Source of the DNA: an uncultured Candidatus Melainabacteria bacterium
Lineage (GTDB): Bacteria > Cyanobacteriota > Vampirovibrionia > Gastranaerophilales > Gastranaerophilaceae
DNA: 64,000 nt
Reading direction: 5' to 3'
NCBI GenBank assembly: GCA_934692625.1
Contig: CAKUUC010000011.1
Coordinates: 1 to 64,000, forward strand
The notes beneath the pieces were generated by a model, which made no database searches, was not told the origin of the DNA, and was given only the letters and a program-made list of their open reading frames with translations. The position numbers and the translations under genes are program-made. This document shows positions 9,125 through 18,345 of this stretch, piece after piece. How positions within the stretch are numbered: the first letter of the stretch is position 1; the number at the start of each line of letters is the position of its first letter.

Positions 9125-9847
9125 TTAGCGAGTTTGAATGAATAAGTTAATGATATCGTTCATAACAGAAGCTTGTCTTTGATAGTTTTGCGCTTTTGCT
9201 TCTAAAATACCGATTTGTTTGCGGTATTCAACGATACTGTTTTGGCATTCTTTAGAATTATTAGTAAGTGCTTCTTGAACTTGTTTTGCTTCTTGTAAAA
9301 CACTTCCCATTGAAATTCCGAGAGCTTCCATTGTTTGTTTAATAATTAAAGCACCTGTTTGTTTTGAAACTCCTGCAGGTAATTTTGCGATAAGTTGTTT
9401 CAAAACAGAAACGTTTGCAGGATATTCAAAATCATCTTGCATTTGAACGTAAGATGAGCCTAAGTTTTGATTTATGCTTTGATTGAAGGCGTTATCAATG
9501 AATGATTGTGGTGCAGAATTTTGAGTTGCTGCTTGGAATTGAAGTTGAGATTTTATTTGCATTTGTCTTTCTGTCGGTTGAATAGAGTTTTGCAAATTTG
9601 GCATTGTCGGTTCGCTAAAAACTTGTTCTGGAGAAATAGAATCTTCAACAGTTGAATAGTTCTCTGTTGTGTAATCTTCTACTTCTGGCTGAGTTAAATC
9701 ATCTTGCGAATCAACAATATTTTCTGTTTCCGCTTCTTGCGGCTCTTCTGTAATAACTACATCCGCTGTAGAATTGTCTGTATTTTGCATTTTTAATGCT
9801 TCAACTATCTTTTTTCCAACTCCGTCATTCATGTTATCTATAGCCAT
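9125..9847 (-). CDS. Acidic N-terminus plus conserved coiled-coil C-terminus, unknown function
   Basis: 240 residues. The N-terminal ~90 residues are acidic and probably disordered (Glu/Asp/Thr/Val-rich). The middle is Gln/Asn-rich. The C-terminal ~105 residues, from FEYPANVSVLKQLIAKLPAG onward, look like a compact conserved domain with a terminal coiled coil. There is no signal peptide. GAGGAAAAG precedes the ATG. It sits between helical proteins and the flagellar locus, so a cytoplasmic partner role (chaperone or scaffold) is possible but unproven. Confidence 0.7.
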   Translation of the reverse strand: MAIDNMNDGVGKKIVEALKMQNTDNSTADVVITEEPQEAETENIVDSQDDLTQPEVEDYTTENYSTVEDSISPEQVFSEPTMPNLQNSIQPTERQMQIKSQLQFQAATQNSAPQSFIDNAFNQSINQNLGSSYVQMQDDFEYPANVSVLKQLIAKLPAGVSKQTGALIIKQTMEALGISMGSVLQEAKQVQEALTNNSKECQNSIVEYRKQIGILEAKAQNYQRQASVMNDIINLFIQTR

Positions 9848-10007
9848 CTTTTCCTCATTATAAACTTTAAATCACCTAGATTATATTAAAAACATGCTAA
9901 TTTATCAAGAATAATTTGAAAATTTCAATCAAATAGTTTACGAATTATGAACTTGCGAGCTCATTTTCTTCATGCTAAAATCTAGTTTGAAAATAGCGGG
10001 GATAATT

Positions 10008-10943
10008 ATGGAAACTATTGAAATAAATGAATTTAAAGACTTATCTTACGGTGAAAATATTCACCAACCGGCGGTAATTTCACCAGTTCCGGATGGATTA
10101 GATTATGAAATAATGGGCGAAAACGATGATTTGGAATATTTAGATTTTTTGAATATGACAAAAGCGGTTGAAGTCTTGGCAGAATTTTTTGACGTGAATG
10201 CTTGTTCTTTATCAAATGAAGCAAAATTGTGTGCTGTTGCATTAGGCAGTTCATCAGATGTCGCATTTGAAAAAATCTTAGAAAATGACCCGATATCAGT
10301 TTCTGGTGGAACAGTTTGTTTTAGTAAAGAAGTTACTAATGAGATTGCTTTGCAATTGAAAGCGATGAATGTTAGAAATGTCCTTGCTCCGTCTTATGAT
10401 AAAGTCGCACTTGATTATTTGATTAAATGTACAGGACTTCATGTAATAAAAATAAAAAGTCCGTTGCAAGAACTTTTAGGCTTTAACACAAAAGATATTA
10501 AAGTTACTCCGTTTGGATATTTGATTCAAGAACAAAATACAAGCAAATTGACAAAATCATCATTTAAAGTTGCAGGAAAAGTTAAACCAACTCAACAGTT
10601 GGCAGAAGATGCAATTTTTGCTTGGAAAATTGCAAAATATTCAAAGAGCAAAGTTGCAGTTGTTGTTAAAGATTTGGCGACAAGAGCGATTGTTCAAGGT
10701 GAAAAGAATTTGGCAGATGCGGCAGAAACTGCAATGGATATTGCTTGCGAAAGCAGTAAAGAGTCAGTGCTTGCAGTAGATGGTGTGATTGAGCAAGAAG
10801 AAGTTATCAATGCTGCAATTCAAGGCAGAGTCGGACTTATTATAGAAGCCGGTGATTCTGAAAAAAGTGACAAGATTGTAAAACTTGCAGATAAATATAA
10901 TATTTGTATGATAAATACCGGGATAAGGAATAACAGATATTAG
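10008..10943 (+). CDS. PurH-like AICAR-formyltransferase-domain protein lacking the catalytic Lys-His
   Basis: 311 residues from ATG 10008 (GCGGGG just upstream, extended -10 TGCTAAAAT near 9980). It aligns with the transformylase half of PurH: it begins DLSYGENIHQPA, has a DPISVSGG segment, and ends with DAIFAWKIAKYSKSKVAVV and NTGIRNNRY, where PurH has GIRHFRH. The IMP cyclohydrolase half is absent. Where true PurH carries KHxNPCG, this protein reads CSLSNEAKLCAVALG, so the catalytic Lys-His is missing. It is probably not an active AICAR transformylase and may bind nucleotides or folate. It starts a pair with the deaminase at 10963. Confidence 0.75.
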   Translation: METIEINEFKDLSYGENIHQPAVISPVPDGLDYEIMGENDDLEYLDFLNMTKAVEVLAEFFDVNACSLSNEAKLCAVALGSSSDVAFEKILENDPISVSGGTVCFSKEVTNEIALQLKAMNVRNVLAPSYDKVALDYLIKCTGLHVIKIKSPLQELLGFNTKDIKVTPFGYLIQEQNTSKLTKSSFKVAGKVKPTQQLAEDAIFAWKIAKYSKSKVAVVVKDLATRAIVQGEKNLADAAETAMDIACESSKESVLAVDGVIEQEEVINAAIQGRVGLIIEAGDSEKSDKIVKLADKYNICMINTGIRNNRY

Positions 10944-10962
10944 TAGCAAAAAGGATAGACCT

Positions 10963-11412
10963 ATGGGAATTAAATCGTGGGATGAATATTTTTTAGATAT
11001 GGCAAAAACTTGTGCTTCACGTTCTAATTGTATCAGAGCGCAAGTTGGTGCGGTGATTGTCGGAGAGGATAAAAAAATCAAGGCAACTGGTTACAACGGA
11101 ACTCCGTCAAAAGTTGAATCTTGTTATGAGAGAGGCGAATGTTACCGAATAAAAAATAACATTGCATCAGGTACAAAGTATGAAACTTGTCGGTCTATTC
11201 ACGCAGAACAAAACGCAATAATTCAAGCAGGGCAAGACAGATGTAAAGATGCAACAATTTATATTTGGGGGCATAATTTTATTTGTATTCTTTGTAAAAG
11301 ATTTATTGTTCAATCCGGTATTAAGCATTGCGTGTTGAAGAAAGATGAAAATTCTCCAATAGTACGAGTTTCTGTAGAAGACATAAGACAAGAACTTGAG
11401 AGTCAACGCTAA
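10963..11412 (+). CDS. Deoxycytidylate (dCMP) deaminase, ComEB-like
   Basis: Converts dCMP to dUMP for thymidylate synthesis, using zinc. 149 residues. Visible elements are the N-terminal SWDEYFLDMAKTCASRSNC, the GYNGTPSK loop, the zinc and catalytic motif HAEQNAI and the second zinc motif CILC followed by KRFIVQSGI. The usual Pro before the first Cys of that motif is Ile here. AAGGAT precedes the ATG. It lies 19 bp after the PurH-like gene. Length is normal. Confidence 0.9.
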   Translation: MGIKSWDEYFLDMAKTCASRSNCIRAQVGAVIVGEDKKIKATGYNGTPSKVESCYERGECYRIKNNIASGTKYETCRSIHAEQNAIIQAGQDRCKDATIYIWGHNFICILCKRFIVQSGIKHCVLKKDENSPIVRVSVEDIRQELESQR

Positions 11413-11554
11413 AATATATTTTTTGCATAATTTGCTTTTTATTACTTTATTATTAAATATAAGTTAGAAATAATCATACTTTTAGTTGATTTTTCGCTCA
11501 AAATGTTGAAATAAAACATTATAATAATGTAATATAAGATAGAAAGGTAGTATT

Positions 11555-11896
11555 ATGCAGAATAGTTATTTTCCAAAGTATGATTTGGCAAGCAGAATTC
11601 AGCACACAAAATTTGACACAGGGTTTAATAACAGAAATCTTGTGAGAATGGAAAGTGTTGAAGCGCCTGAAACTCAAAATTTTAAACAAGTTTTTTCAGG
11701 ACTTGTTGAAGATTTGAATACGGAAATGAATGCTCCTGATAACTTGATGAAAGACGTAATGTCCGGTAACAAGAACGTTGATATCCACGATGTTATGACT
11801 GCAATGTCAAAATCTGAAATTGCTGTAAACGTTGCAACTCAAATGGTTGGTAAGGTTATCAACGCTTATGACAGAATTTCACAGATTTCTGTATAA
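11555..11896 (+). CDS. fliE: Flagellar hook-basal body protein FliE
   Basis: The adaptor between the MS ring and the proximal rod, exported by the flagellar system. 113 residues. The C-terminal half carries the FliE pattern: VDIHDVMTAMSKSEIAVNVA, then TQMVGKVINAYDRISQISV. The N-terminal ~40 residues are variable. GAAAGG precedes the ATG. It starts the fliE-fliF-fliG-position-fliH-flhA cluster, 54 bp before fliF. Confidence 0.88.
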   Translation: MQNSYFPKYDLASRIQHTKFDTGFNNRNLVRMESVEAPETQNFKQVFSGLVEDLNTEMNAPDNLMKDVMSGNKNVDIHDVMTAMSKSEIAVNVATQMVGKVINAYDRISQISV

Positions 11897-11950
11897 TTTT
11901 ACTTTCAAATTTTGTACAAAATATAAAAATATTCAGACAGTGGGACGGAA

Positions 11951-13651
11951 ATGGATTTTAACAAAATATTAGAAAATAAACCTTTATTATATGGTATTAT
12001 CGGCGGTGTTGTCGGGCTGGTTTTGCTAATAATTATTGTCGGAGCGATTGCTGCAAATAGTGGAGGCGGAGGAAAAAATGCCGATAATAATGCCAAAACT
12101 GTTGGCGATGCGAAACTTCAAGCAAATGTTGATTTGCTGACTACCGATAATTTGGGGAAAGCGATTGAAATCCAAGCGTTGTTGGCAAGACAAGGTATCA
12201 CTGTTGAACGTCAACTAGATGGTACAAAATCAAAGCTTGTATTGAATGCTAAAAATTGTTCTACTTTGACTAAAAAATGTACAGTTACCGATAGAGATAA
12301 CGCTTTAATAGCAATTGTACAAAGCGGTTTGGTTGACCAAAACGTCGGACTTGAAATCTTTGATAAAGGTGATTTCACTTCAACAAAAGAAGATAAAAGA
12401 ATTCGTCTTGCAAGAGCGATGAATGGTGAACTTGCCAGACTTATCAAACGTATCGGTAACGTTGAAAATGCTACCGTATTCATTTCTATTCCTGAATCTT
12501 CAACAATGTGGGATAATGAGGACAAACCAAGAACTGCAACTGTTCAACTTGTAATTCCAACAGGTGAAAAATTAGACCAAATGAAAATTAAAGCAATTAC
12601 AAACTTGTTGTTGGGTAGTGTTTCTGGTTTGAAAGCGGAAAATATTGCAATTACAGATACAAATGGTAATACTTATCATAGCGTTATGGATGCAGAAGAC
12701 GAGATGCTCCAAAAACTTGAAGAAAACGACAAATATATGCAACAAAAAATTTCAAAGCAGTTGGATAGACTTGTCGGGCCTGGAAATTATGTCGCAACAG
12801 TAAGTACGTTTTTAAGACAAGCACCGGTTGAAAAATTCTCAATCGAATATGACCCTGAGAAAAAAGCTTCTGTTTCTGAACAATCTTTCAAAGAGGGTTT
12901 GGGTGATGAAACAAAAGACCAGTCCAAAGGTGTGAATGCTGTCAGCACCTATTTGCCGAACGGTTTACCGACAGGTGCTGCTGATTCAAGCCAAAACAGA
13001 ACTTATTCAAGACAGGCAACAGAAACTCAATACGGTGTAACCAAAACTCAAACAAACGAATATATAAGACCTGGGGTGGTTGAAGATATTTCTATTGCAG
13101 TAACATTAGACAGAAATAATCTTCCTTCTGATACAACATTAGAAGAATTAAAAGACTTAATTGCTCGTGCAGCGAGTCCAAAAGTTACGGCAGCAAATGT
13201 TTCGATTGCGTTCACTCAAGGAAGTGACCCGTATTTGACACCTGATAGACAACAAACTACACCAACTCCTGACAAAACAGGTAATCCTTGGTGGTTGGCA
13301 CTTCTATTGACTGGTTTTGGTTTGGTAATTATTTTCTCTGCAATTTCGTCAAAAGTTAAACGAATTAGAGAAGAAAACGAAGTTGAAGTTGAAAACTTAC
13401 GTCAAAGAGCGTTGGAACAAGAAAAACAACTTAATGATATCAATTCAAGAGCAAGTCAATTGACTCAAAGACAATCTCAACTGGCACAAGATTTGATAAA
13501 TCAATCTCAACAACGTCAAGTCGCTTCAATTCCGCAATTTGATGAAAATCAATTGTTGGATTCCTTAGACAGATTGTCCGGAGAAATAACAGAAGATGCT
13601 GCGGATAAGATTAAGAGTTGGATTGAAGAAGGTACAAAAAGAGAAGGATAA
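11951..13651 (+). CDS. fliF: Flagellar MS-ring protein FliF
   Basis: Forms the membrane ring around the export gate. 566 residues. First membrane helix ~13-34, then the secretin-like ring-building domains (~50-220) with the family segment RLARAMNGELARLIKRIGNV, a Ser/Gln-rich periplasmic loop, a second membrane helix (~447-465) and a cytoplasmic coiled coil. The extreme C-terminus (LSGEITEDAADKIKSWIEEG) resembles the FliG-binding tail of canonical FliF. GGGACGGA precedes the ATG. It is followed 9 bp later by the fliG-position gene. Confidence 0.92.
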   Translation: MDFNKILENKPLLYGIIGGVVGLVLLIIIVGAIAANSGGGGKNADNNAKTVGDAKLQANVDLLTTDNLGKAIEIQALLARQGITVERQLDGTKSKLVLNAKNCSTLTKKCTVTDRDNALIAIVQSGLVDQNVGLEIFDKGDFTSTKEDKRIRLARAMNGELARLIKRIGNVENATVFISIPESSTMWDNEDKPRTATVQLVIPTGEKLDQMKIKAITNLLLGSVSGLKAENIAITDTNGNTYHSVMDAEDEMLQKLEENDKYMQQKISKQLDRLVGPGNYVATVSTFLRQAPVEKFSIEYDPEKKASVSEQSFKEGLGDETKDQSKGVNAVSTYLPNGLPTGAADSSQNRTYSRQATETQYGVTKTQTNEYIRPGVVEDISIAVTLDRNNLPSDTTLEELKDLIARAASPKVTAANVSIAFTQGSDPYLTPDRQQTTPTPDKTGNPWWLALLLTGFGLVIIFSAISSKVKRIREENEVEVENLRQRALEQEKQLNDINSRASQLTQRQSQLAQDLINQSQQRQVASIPQFDENQLLDSLDRLSGEITEDAADKIKSWIEEGTKREG

Positions 13652-13660
13652 TATTGAATA

Positions 13661-14677
13661 ATGGCTACAAAAGATTTTGATTATCAAAGTTTTGCCCAAA
13701 ATCTTGCCCAACAGGCTCAAGAAATGGTTCCTCAAGATTTTAACGACTTTCAAAAACAATATGTCGTTAATACTTTGGGCAACTTTTCAATGTTGTCAGG
13801 CAAGGCGTTGGCCGAAGACGAAAATCTTCATTTTGATGCCGAACAATCAGTCCTAATTACTCAAATTATTGCAGAATGGTCATTTCACAAATCTGTTGAC
13901 GTTATTCGTTCGGGAATCCCTCAACAGTATTGGGATCCTATTATGCAAAAAATTGCATATACTATTTTTGAAATTGCTAAGCAAACTTTTTCGCAAGGTT
14001 TACCACAAGATAAAATCTTGGAGCTTATCGAACACCATGTCAAGAAAACCTATGTTGAAGCTATTACAGAATTAAAAGACAAAGGGGCGATTGATGAAGG
14101 TTTGATGGAATTTGCGGCATCTCAATCTAATATGGATAAGATGGCTCAAGAGATGCAACAAGAACAACAAGCCACAGCACAGCAGTCAGGTGCATCTCCT
14201 CAAGATATGGCTCAACCGCAAGCAGGTGTTGCAGGTGATTCTGTTGCTGCTCAGTTTCCAAAAGTTGATTCAAAAGTGCTTAAACTTGCAACCGTTGCAA
14301 TGTTGTTTAATAAAATGAGGCAGGATAAAGTTCAGACTATTTTAAACAAGTTTGAGCCTGACGATGCGGAAGCCGTTATTAAATTTATGCAAATGCCAGA
14401 CTTGCCACAAAGAGTCGGAGCGGCAAATGCGTTCAGATGTTTGCAAGAAATAAAAACAAATCTTCCTAACGCAACAGATTTAACACCTAATAAAGTTGTT
14501 CTAAAGTTAAGAAAAATTGCGACAAAATACTCTCGTAAAGAAATAGATACAATCCTGATTACAGAACGTATTGGGGTGAAAAGGCTTGTATTCAATGCGT
14601 TAGAGGGTAATTATTACGATAAAATTCCGCCAAAGGTTGCGAGTATTGTTGCCACTCATTTATGTAATGGTGTATAA
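13661..14677 (+). CDS. FliG-position protein; possible divergent rotor/switch protein
   Basis: 338 residues, between fliF and fliH where fliG belongs. Residues ~1-150 are helical and match nothing I recognise. Residues ~155-205 are a Gln/Ala-rich linker. Residues ~215-335 are helical, with a segment QTILNKFEPDDAEAVIKFMQ that could correspond to the FliG middle domain. I do not see the charged C-terminal torque helix or the usual FliG C-terminal motifs. GAAGGATA lies upstream. I infer it replaces FliG, possibly as a highly diverged homologue. Confidence 0.6.
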   Translation: MATKDFDYQSFAQNLAQQAQEMVPQDFNDFQKQYVVNTLGNFSMLSGKALAEDENLHFDAEQSVLITQIIAEWSFHKSVDVIRSGIPQQYWDPIMQKIAYTIFEIAKQTFSQGLPQDKILELIEHHVKKTYVEAITELKDKGAIDEGLMEFAASQSNMDKMAQEMQQEQQATAQQSGASPQDMAQPQAGVAGDSVAAQFPKVDSKVLKLATVAMLFNKMRQDKVQTILNKFEPDDAEAVIKFMQMPDLPQRVGAANAFRCLQEIKTNLPNATDLTPNKVVLKLRKIATKYSRKEIDTILITERIGVKRLVFNALEGNYYDKIPPKVASIVATHLCNGV

Positions 14678-14689
14678 TATTCTTAAATC

Positions 14690-15451
14690 ATGATTATTAA
14701 GAAAAAACGAAAAGAACCGGTAGCAGAAGAGGTTAAACAACAGCAACGGGAGGAAGTTGTTATATCACCTGAGCAAGATGGTGCAAGTGAGCACGCTCAG
14801 GACGTTTCTGTTGCAGAAAATTCTACACCCCAAAAGCAAGAAGAAGAAATTGATTTGTTCAACTTGGATAACATTGATTTCAAACAAAGACAAGAACGTC
14901 GCAGAGGGGATAGGCGACGTGGTTTTAGACGAATAGATGATAGAAATTTAATTTCAAGAGCGAGGGAGGAAGCGAAAGCTATTAAAGAGGCTGCGGCAAA
15001 AGAAGGCTATCAGGAAGGCTTGAACGCTGCACAATCAGAAATTGCGGATTTGCGGGATTCCATATCAAACTTTCTTAATGCTAAGCAAGCCGTATTTGAC
15101 TCTATTGCACCCGACATTTTAGAAATTAGTCTTGAAATTGCTAAAAAAATCATTAAAAAAGAAGCGGTTGAAGACTCTTCGATAATCCTTGAAAATATTA
15201 AAGATATTATGAACGGGTTATCAAAAGAGGAAAAAAAGATTACATTGAAGGTTAATCCGGCACAATGTGCAATGTTAAAACAAGAGGTTCCAGAAATAAT
15301 TTCATCAAAAGGGTTTGAAGCATCTGTTTCAATAATTCCTGATGAAACGATTATGGAAGGCGGTTGCATTTTAACAACGGCAAACGGCGTTATTGATGCA
15401 ACGATAGAATCTCAATTATCAATAATTAGTGAGGTATTAAAAGAACTATAA
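14690..15451 (+). CDS. fliH: Flagellar assembly protein FliH
   Basis: The stator and regulator of the export ATPase FliI. 253 residues. A charged N-terminus of ~100 residues (Glu/Gln/Arg-rich) precedes the FliH/YscL core: AREEAKAIKEAAAKEGYQEG, then a helical region DILEISLEIAKKIIKKEA and the C-terminal EGGCILTTANGVIDATIE. No Shine-Dalgarno is obvious. The stop overlaps the start of flhA by one base (TAATG). FliI, its partner ATPase, is not in this window. Confidence 0.88.
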   Translation: MIIKKKRKEPVAEEVKQQQREEVVISPEQDGASEHAQDVSVAENSTPQKQEEEIDLFNLDNIDFKQRQERRRGDRRRGFRRIDDRNLISRAREEAKAIKEAAAKEGYQEGLNAAQSEIADLRDSISNFLNAKQAVFDSIAPDILEISLEIAKKIIKKEAVEDSSIILENIKDIMNGLSKEEKKITLKVNPAQCAMLKQEVPEIISSKGFEASVSIIPDETIMEGGCILTTANGVIDATIESQLSIISEVLKEL

Positions 15452-17562
15452 TGGCAGCACCGGCAGGAGGAAATAAGAATGTATTAAGTGAAATAGCAAT
15501 GGCACTATTTGTGCTGTTCTTATTAATCATCTTGCTTTGTGAACTTCCGAACTGGGTTATCAATGTGTGTATTTGTTTGAATATTACGCTCGGAATTGTT
15601 CTTTTGATGTTTGCTTTGTACGTTCAAAAGACTTTGGAGTTATCATCATTCCCGTCAATTATCTTGGTAGGTACAATGTTTCGATTGGTATTGTCCATTG
15701 CTTCCACCCGTTTGATTTTGGCAAAAGGGGAAGCCGGCGAGGTAATTCACGCATTCGGAGAGTTTGTAACCGGTGGTAATATGATTGTCGGTGGTGTAAT
15801 TTTCCTTATCATCACGGTTGTACAGTTCATGGTAATCACAAAAGGTGCTGAACGTATTGCCGAAGTTTCTGCACGTTTCGCATTGGATGCTATGCCAGGT
15901 AAACAGATGACAATTGATGCGGATTTTAACGCAGGTTTGATATCTCCGGAAGAAGCGACACAAAAGCGTGAAGACTTATCAAGAGAATCAAGTTTGATGG
16001 GTTCAATGGATGGTGCGATGAAGTTCGTAAAAGGTGATACTATCGCCGGTATTATTATCGTGTTGATTAACATTATCGGTGGGTTGTGTGTCGGCTGTTT
16101 GATGAACCAAATGCAAATCGGTGATGCGGTTTCTAAATATACAGTTTTAACAATTGGTGATGGTTTGGCATCTCAGGTTCCGTCATTGTTGATGTCAATC
16201 GCAGCCGGTATCTTTATGACACGTGCTTCTGCTGCTAGTCCTTCTTTGGGTGCTGATGTCGCATCTCAGATTACGAGTAAACCGTATGCATTGTTCTTTG
16301 CTGCAGGTTTCTTACTATTACTTGGTGTTACAGGTCACACTTGGTTCTGGCAAGGTACGGGTTTGCCACCTTTGCCGTTCTTTATTTTTGCGATAGCATT
16401 GAGTATTTTCGGTTTCCAAGTTTTGATAAATGCGGATGTTCAATCTCAGTTGGGGCAATTGGAAAATGTTCGACAAAATATGCAAGATTTGGTTAACCCT
16501 AATAGAATGTATGAACGTTTAGGTGTTGATATTTTGAGTTTGCAGGTAGGTTCGAATTTGCTTGTTATTGCTGACCCAGATCAAGAAGGTCAATTGCTTG
16601 CAAAAATTGCTGCTTTACGTCAAAGAGTTACTGACGAACTTGGTTATATTTTGCCAAACATAAGAATTATGGACTCTTCCGCCCTTGATGCGAATGAATA
16701 TATGATTTCAATTCGTGGTAATACAGTTGCGACTGGCTATGTTTACCCAGGAAAATTTATGGTAATTGCCGATCAGTGGGATTCTATGAAGAAAGAAGTT
16801 CCGGAAGATGCGATTATCGGTATTGACCCTACGTACCAAACTCAGGCTTATTGGATTTCAGGTGATGATGCAAAGGCTGCAAGACTTGTTACTGCGGTTG
16901 ATGCTACAGATGTTATCGTTACTCACTTGCAAGAATGTGTAAGAAAACACGTTGATGAAGTTATGACAAAAACAGACGTGTTGAAGCTTATGGAACTTGT
17001 ACGTTCTCAAGACCCTACGCTTGTTAATGACCTTGTTCCGACGATTATTTCAACAAGTGACTTGAGAAAGATTTTTGTAAACTTGATTAGAGAAAAAGTT
17101 TCCATCAAGGATATTATTTTCGTGTTTGAACGTCTTTGTGATTACGCAAGATTTTCAAAAGAACCGGATATTTTGTCAGAACGTTTGAGGGCGGCTTTGG
17201 GTCGTCAAATTTGTTTGGCGAATGTTCAGGACGATAAAGTTTTGTATGCGTTGACTTTGTCACCAGATTGGGAAAAGATTTTGGATGATAGTTGCCAAAG
17301 AACCGAGTTGGGAACTATGTTTTTACTTAACCCGATGCAGGTTCAAGAGTTGATTGAAACGACCGCAACAACATTACTTCGTGCACATCAAACTTGTGGA
17401 AGACAGCCGGTTATTTTGTGTTCCCCAAGAATAAGATTGCCGTTGTATCAGTTGTTGGAACGCCATATCCCAACTGTTGTTGTAATTTCTTATTCAGAAT
17501 TGATTACAGATATCAAGGTTGAAGCGATTGATTCAATCGGTGATGCTTATATGGCTGAGTAA
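15451..17562 (+). CDS. flhA: Flagellar export gate protein FlhA
   Basis: The export gate subunit that couples proton flow to protein export and binds chaperone-substrate complexes. 703 residues. About eight membrane helices lie in residues 15-325. The FHIPEP-family signature around FRLVLSIASTRLIL is at ~77-90, and the cytoplasmic loop with ERIAEVSARFALDAMPGKQM follows. The C-terminal half (~340-703) is the soluble nonameric ring domain. It is translationally coupled to fliH. Normal length. Confidence 0.95.
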   Translation: MAAPAGGNKNVLSEIAMALFVLFLLIILLCELPNWVINVCICLNITLGIVLLMFALYVQKTLELSSFPSIILVGTMFRLVLSIASTRLILAKGEAGEVIHAFGEFVTGGNMIVGGVIFLIITVVQFMVITKGAERIAEVSARFALDAMPGKQMTIDADFNAGLISPEEATQKREDLSRESSLMGSMDGAMKFVKGDTIAGIIIVLINIIGGLCVGCLMNQMQIGDAVSKYTVLTIGDGLASQVPSLLMSIAAGIFMTRASAASPSLGADVASQITSKPYALFFAAGFLLLLGVTGHTWFWQGTGLPPLPFFIFAIALSIFGFQVLINADVQSQLGQLENVRQNMQDLVNPNRMYERLGVDILSLQVGSNLLVIADPDQEGQLLAKIAALRQRVTDELGYILPNIRIMDSSALDANEYMISIRGNTVATGYVYPGKFMVIADQWDSMKKEVPEDAIIGIDPTYQTQAYWISGDDAKAARLVTAVDATDVIVTHLQECVRKHVDEVMTKTDVLKLMELVRSQDPTLVNDLVPTIISTSDLRKIFVNLIREKVSIKDIIFVFERLCDYARFSKEPDILSERLRAALGRQICLANVQDDKVLYALTLSPDWEKILDDSCQRTELGTMFLLNPMQVQELIETTATTLLRAHQTCGRQPVILCSPRIRLPLYQLLERHIPTVVVISYSELITDIKVEAIDSIGDAYMAE

Positions 17563-17576
17563 GAGGGTGATTGCTA

Positions 17577-17783
17577 ATGAAGAAATTGGTTTTAGGTTTG
17601 ATAAAAATATATCAATGGTTTTCTAAATTTACTCCGTCAGTGTGCAGATTTACGCCTACGTGTTCTGAATATACAAAACAAGCGATAATGAAATATGGAC
17701 TGTTCAAAGGCGGTTGGTTGGGTGTGAAAAGAATTTGTCGCTGCCACCCGTGGAACCCTGGGGGCTACGACCCAGTGCCGTAA
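17577..17783 (+). CDS. yidD: Membrane protein insertion efficiency factor YidD
   Basis: A small membrane-associated protein that aids YidC-dependent insertion. 68 residues from ATG 17577, supported by GAGGGTGAT upstream; a TTG two codons earlier is less likely. It shows the full family pattern: a first helix, then CRFTPTCSEYTKQAI, and the Cys-rich end CRCHPWNPGGYDPVP. It is 14 bp after flhA, which is unusual, since yidD normally sits with rnpA and yidC. Confidence 0.93.
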   Translation: MKKLVLGLIKIYQWFSKFTPSVCRFTPTCSEYTKQAIMKYGLFKGGWLGVKRICRCHPWNPGGYDPVP

Positions 17784-17971
17784 GAGGAAGAGTTGATATT
17801 GTCGGTTGGACATATTTGCTCAACAAGTAAAAATACACTCTCTGATTGAGATGCAGTCATTTATAAGGTAGGTCGGCATTGCTATGCAAACGGCATTAAT
17901 TTACTTTTCGTAAACTCAAAGGATTTTTTAAGTTTTCAGAATGACGAGAGCTTTGCTAAGTCACACCAATA

Positions 17972-18000
17972 GTCATTCCGGACTACGATCCGGAATCTGT
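17972..18000. repeat. Intergenic palindrome, copy 1
   Basis: An 8-bp perfect stem ATTCCGGA with TCCGGAAT around loop CTACGA, framed by GTC at the left and CTGT at the right. It is identical to the copy at 18125. Confidence 0.85.
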
Positions 18001-18028
18001 AAAGTGTGATTTTAAGAGTTTTGGATAA

Positions 18029-18098
18029 CAGATTCTGAATAACAAGAAAATTAAATGCTCATTATATTCGCATAAATTTTCTAAGTTTTCAGAATGAC
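18029..18098. repeat. 70-bp hairpin repeat, copy 1
   Basis: The ends AGATTCTGAA and TTCAGAATGAC are the reverse complement of the short palindromes' ends. A second arm pair, AAGAAAATT with AATTTTCT, lies inside, and a small ATGC/GCAT pairing sits at the centre. Nearly identical copies lie at 18189 and 56184. Confidence 0.85.
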
Positions 18099-18124
18099 AA
18101 GCGCTTTGCTAAGCCCACCAAGAT

Positions 18125-18153
18125 GTCATTCCGGACTACGATCCGGAATCTGT
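18125..18153. repeat. Intergenic palindrome, copy 2
   Basis: Same 29-bp sequence as 17972-18000, again placed about 27 bases after a 70-bp hairpin repeat, with AAGCCCACCAAGAT between them. Confidence 0.85.
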
Positions 18154-18188
18154 TTACAAAAATTGTACAAGTTCGTTATTTATTTTAA

Positions 18189-18258
18189 CAGATTCTGAAT
18201 AACAAGAAAATTTATTTGCTCATTGCATTCGCAAAATTTTCTAAGTTTTCAGAATGAC
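18189..18258. repeat. 70-bp hairpin repeat, copy 2
   Basis: Same ends and internal arms as the copy at 18029, with a few loop substitutions. Confidence 0.85.
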
Positions 18259-18312
18259 GAAAGCTTTGTATGTTTTCACACTCTTAATAATATTACAAAA
18301 TGTTAAGTTGAG

Positions 18313-18341
18313 TTTAAAATCCCTGAAACCCTTGCTATAAT
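18313..18341 (+). promoter_or_regulatory. Predicted promoter of the 18447 gene
   Basis: TATAAT at 18336-18341 with TTTAAA 17 bases upstream. Predicted start near 18348, exactly where the pentamer repeat begins. Confidence 0.45.
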
Positions 18342-18345
18342 TCCT

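Larger units (their letters stand above)
17784..18312. other. Gene-free region of palindromic repeats
   Basis: About 530 bases without a credible gene. It contains a right-half repeat end (17930-17945), two GTCATTCCGGA palindromes and two 70-bp hairpin repeats listed separately. The first ~130 bases show only scattered short direct repeats. Confidence 0.6.

Noticed and set aside
15655..16073. Minus-strand open frames within flhA
   Set aside because: Shadow frames of a strongly conserved gene.
17972..18258. Possible CRISPR array in the repeat cluster
   Set aside because: Units are palindromes of two kinds with irregular spacing and similar spacers, and no cas genes are present.
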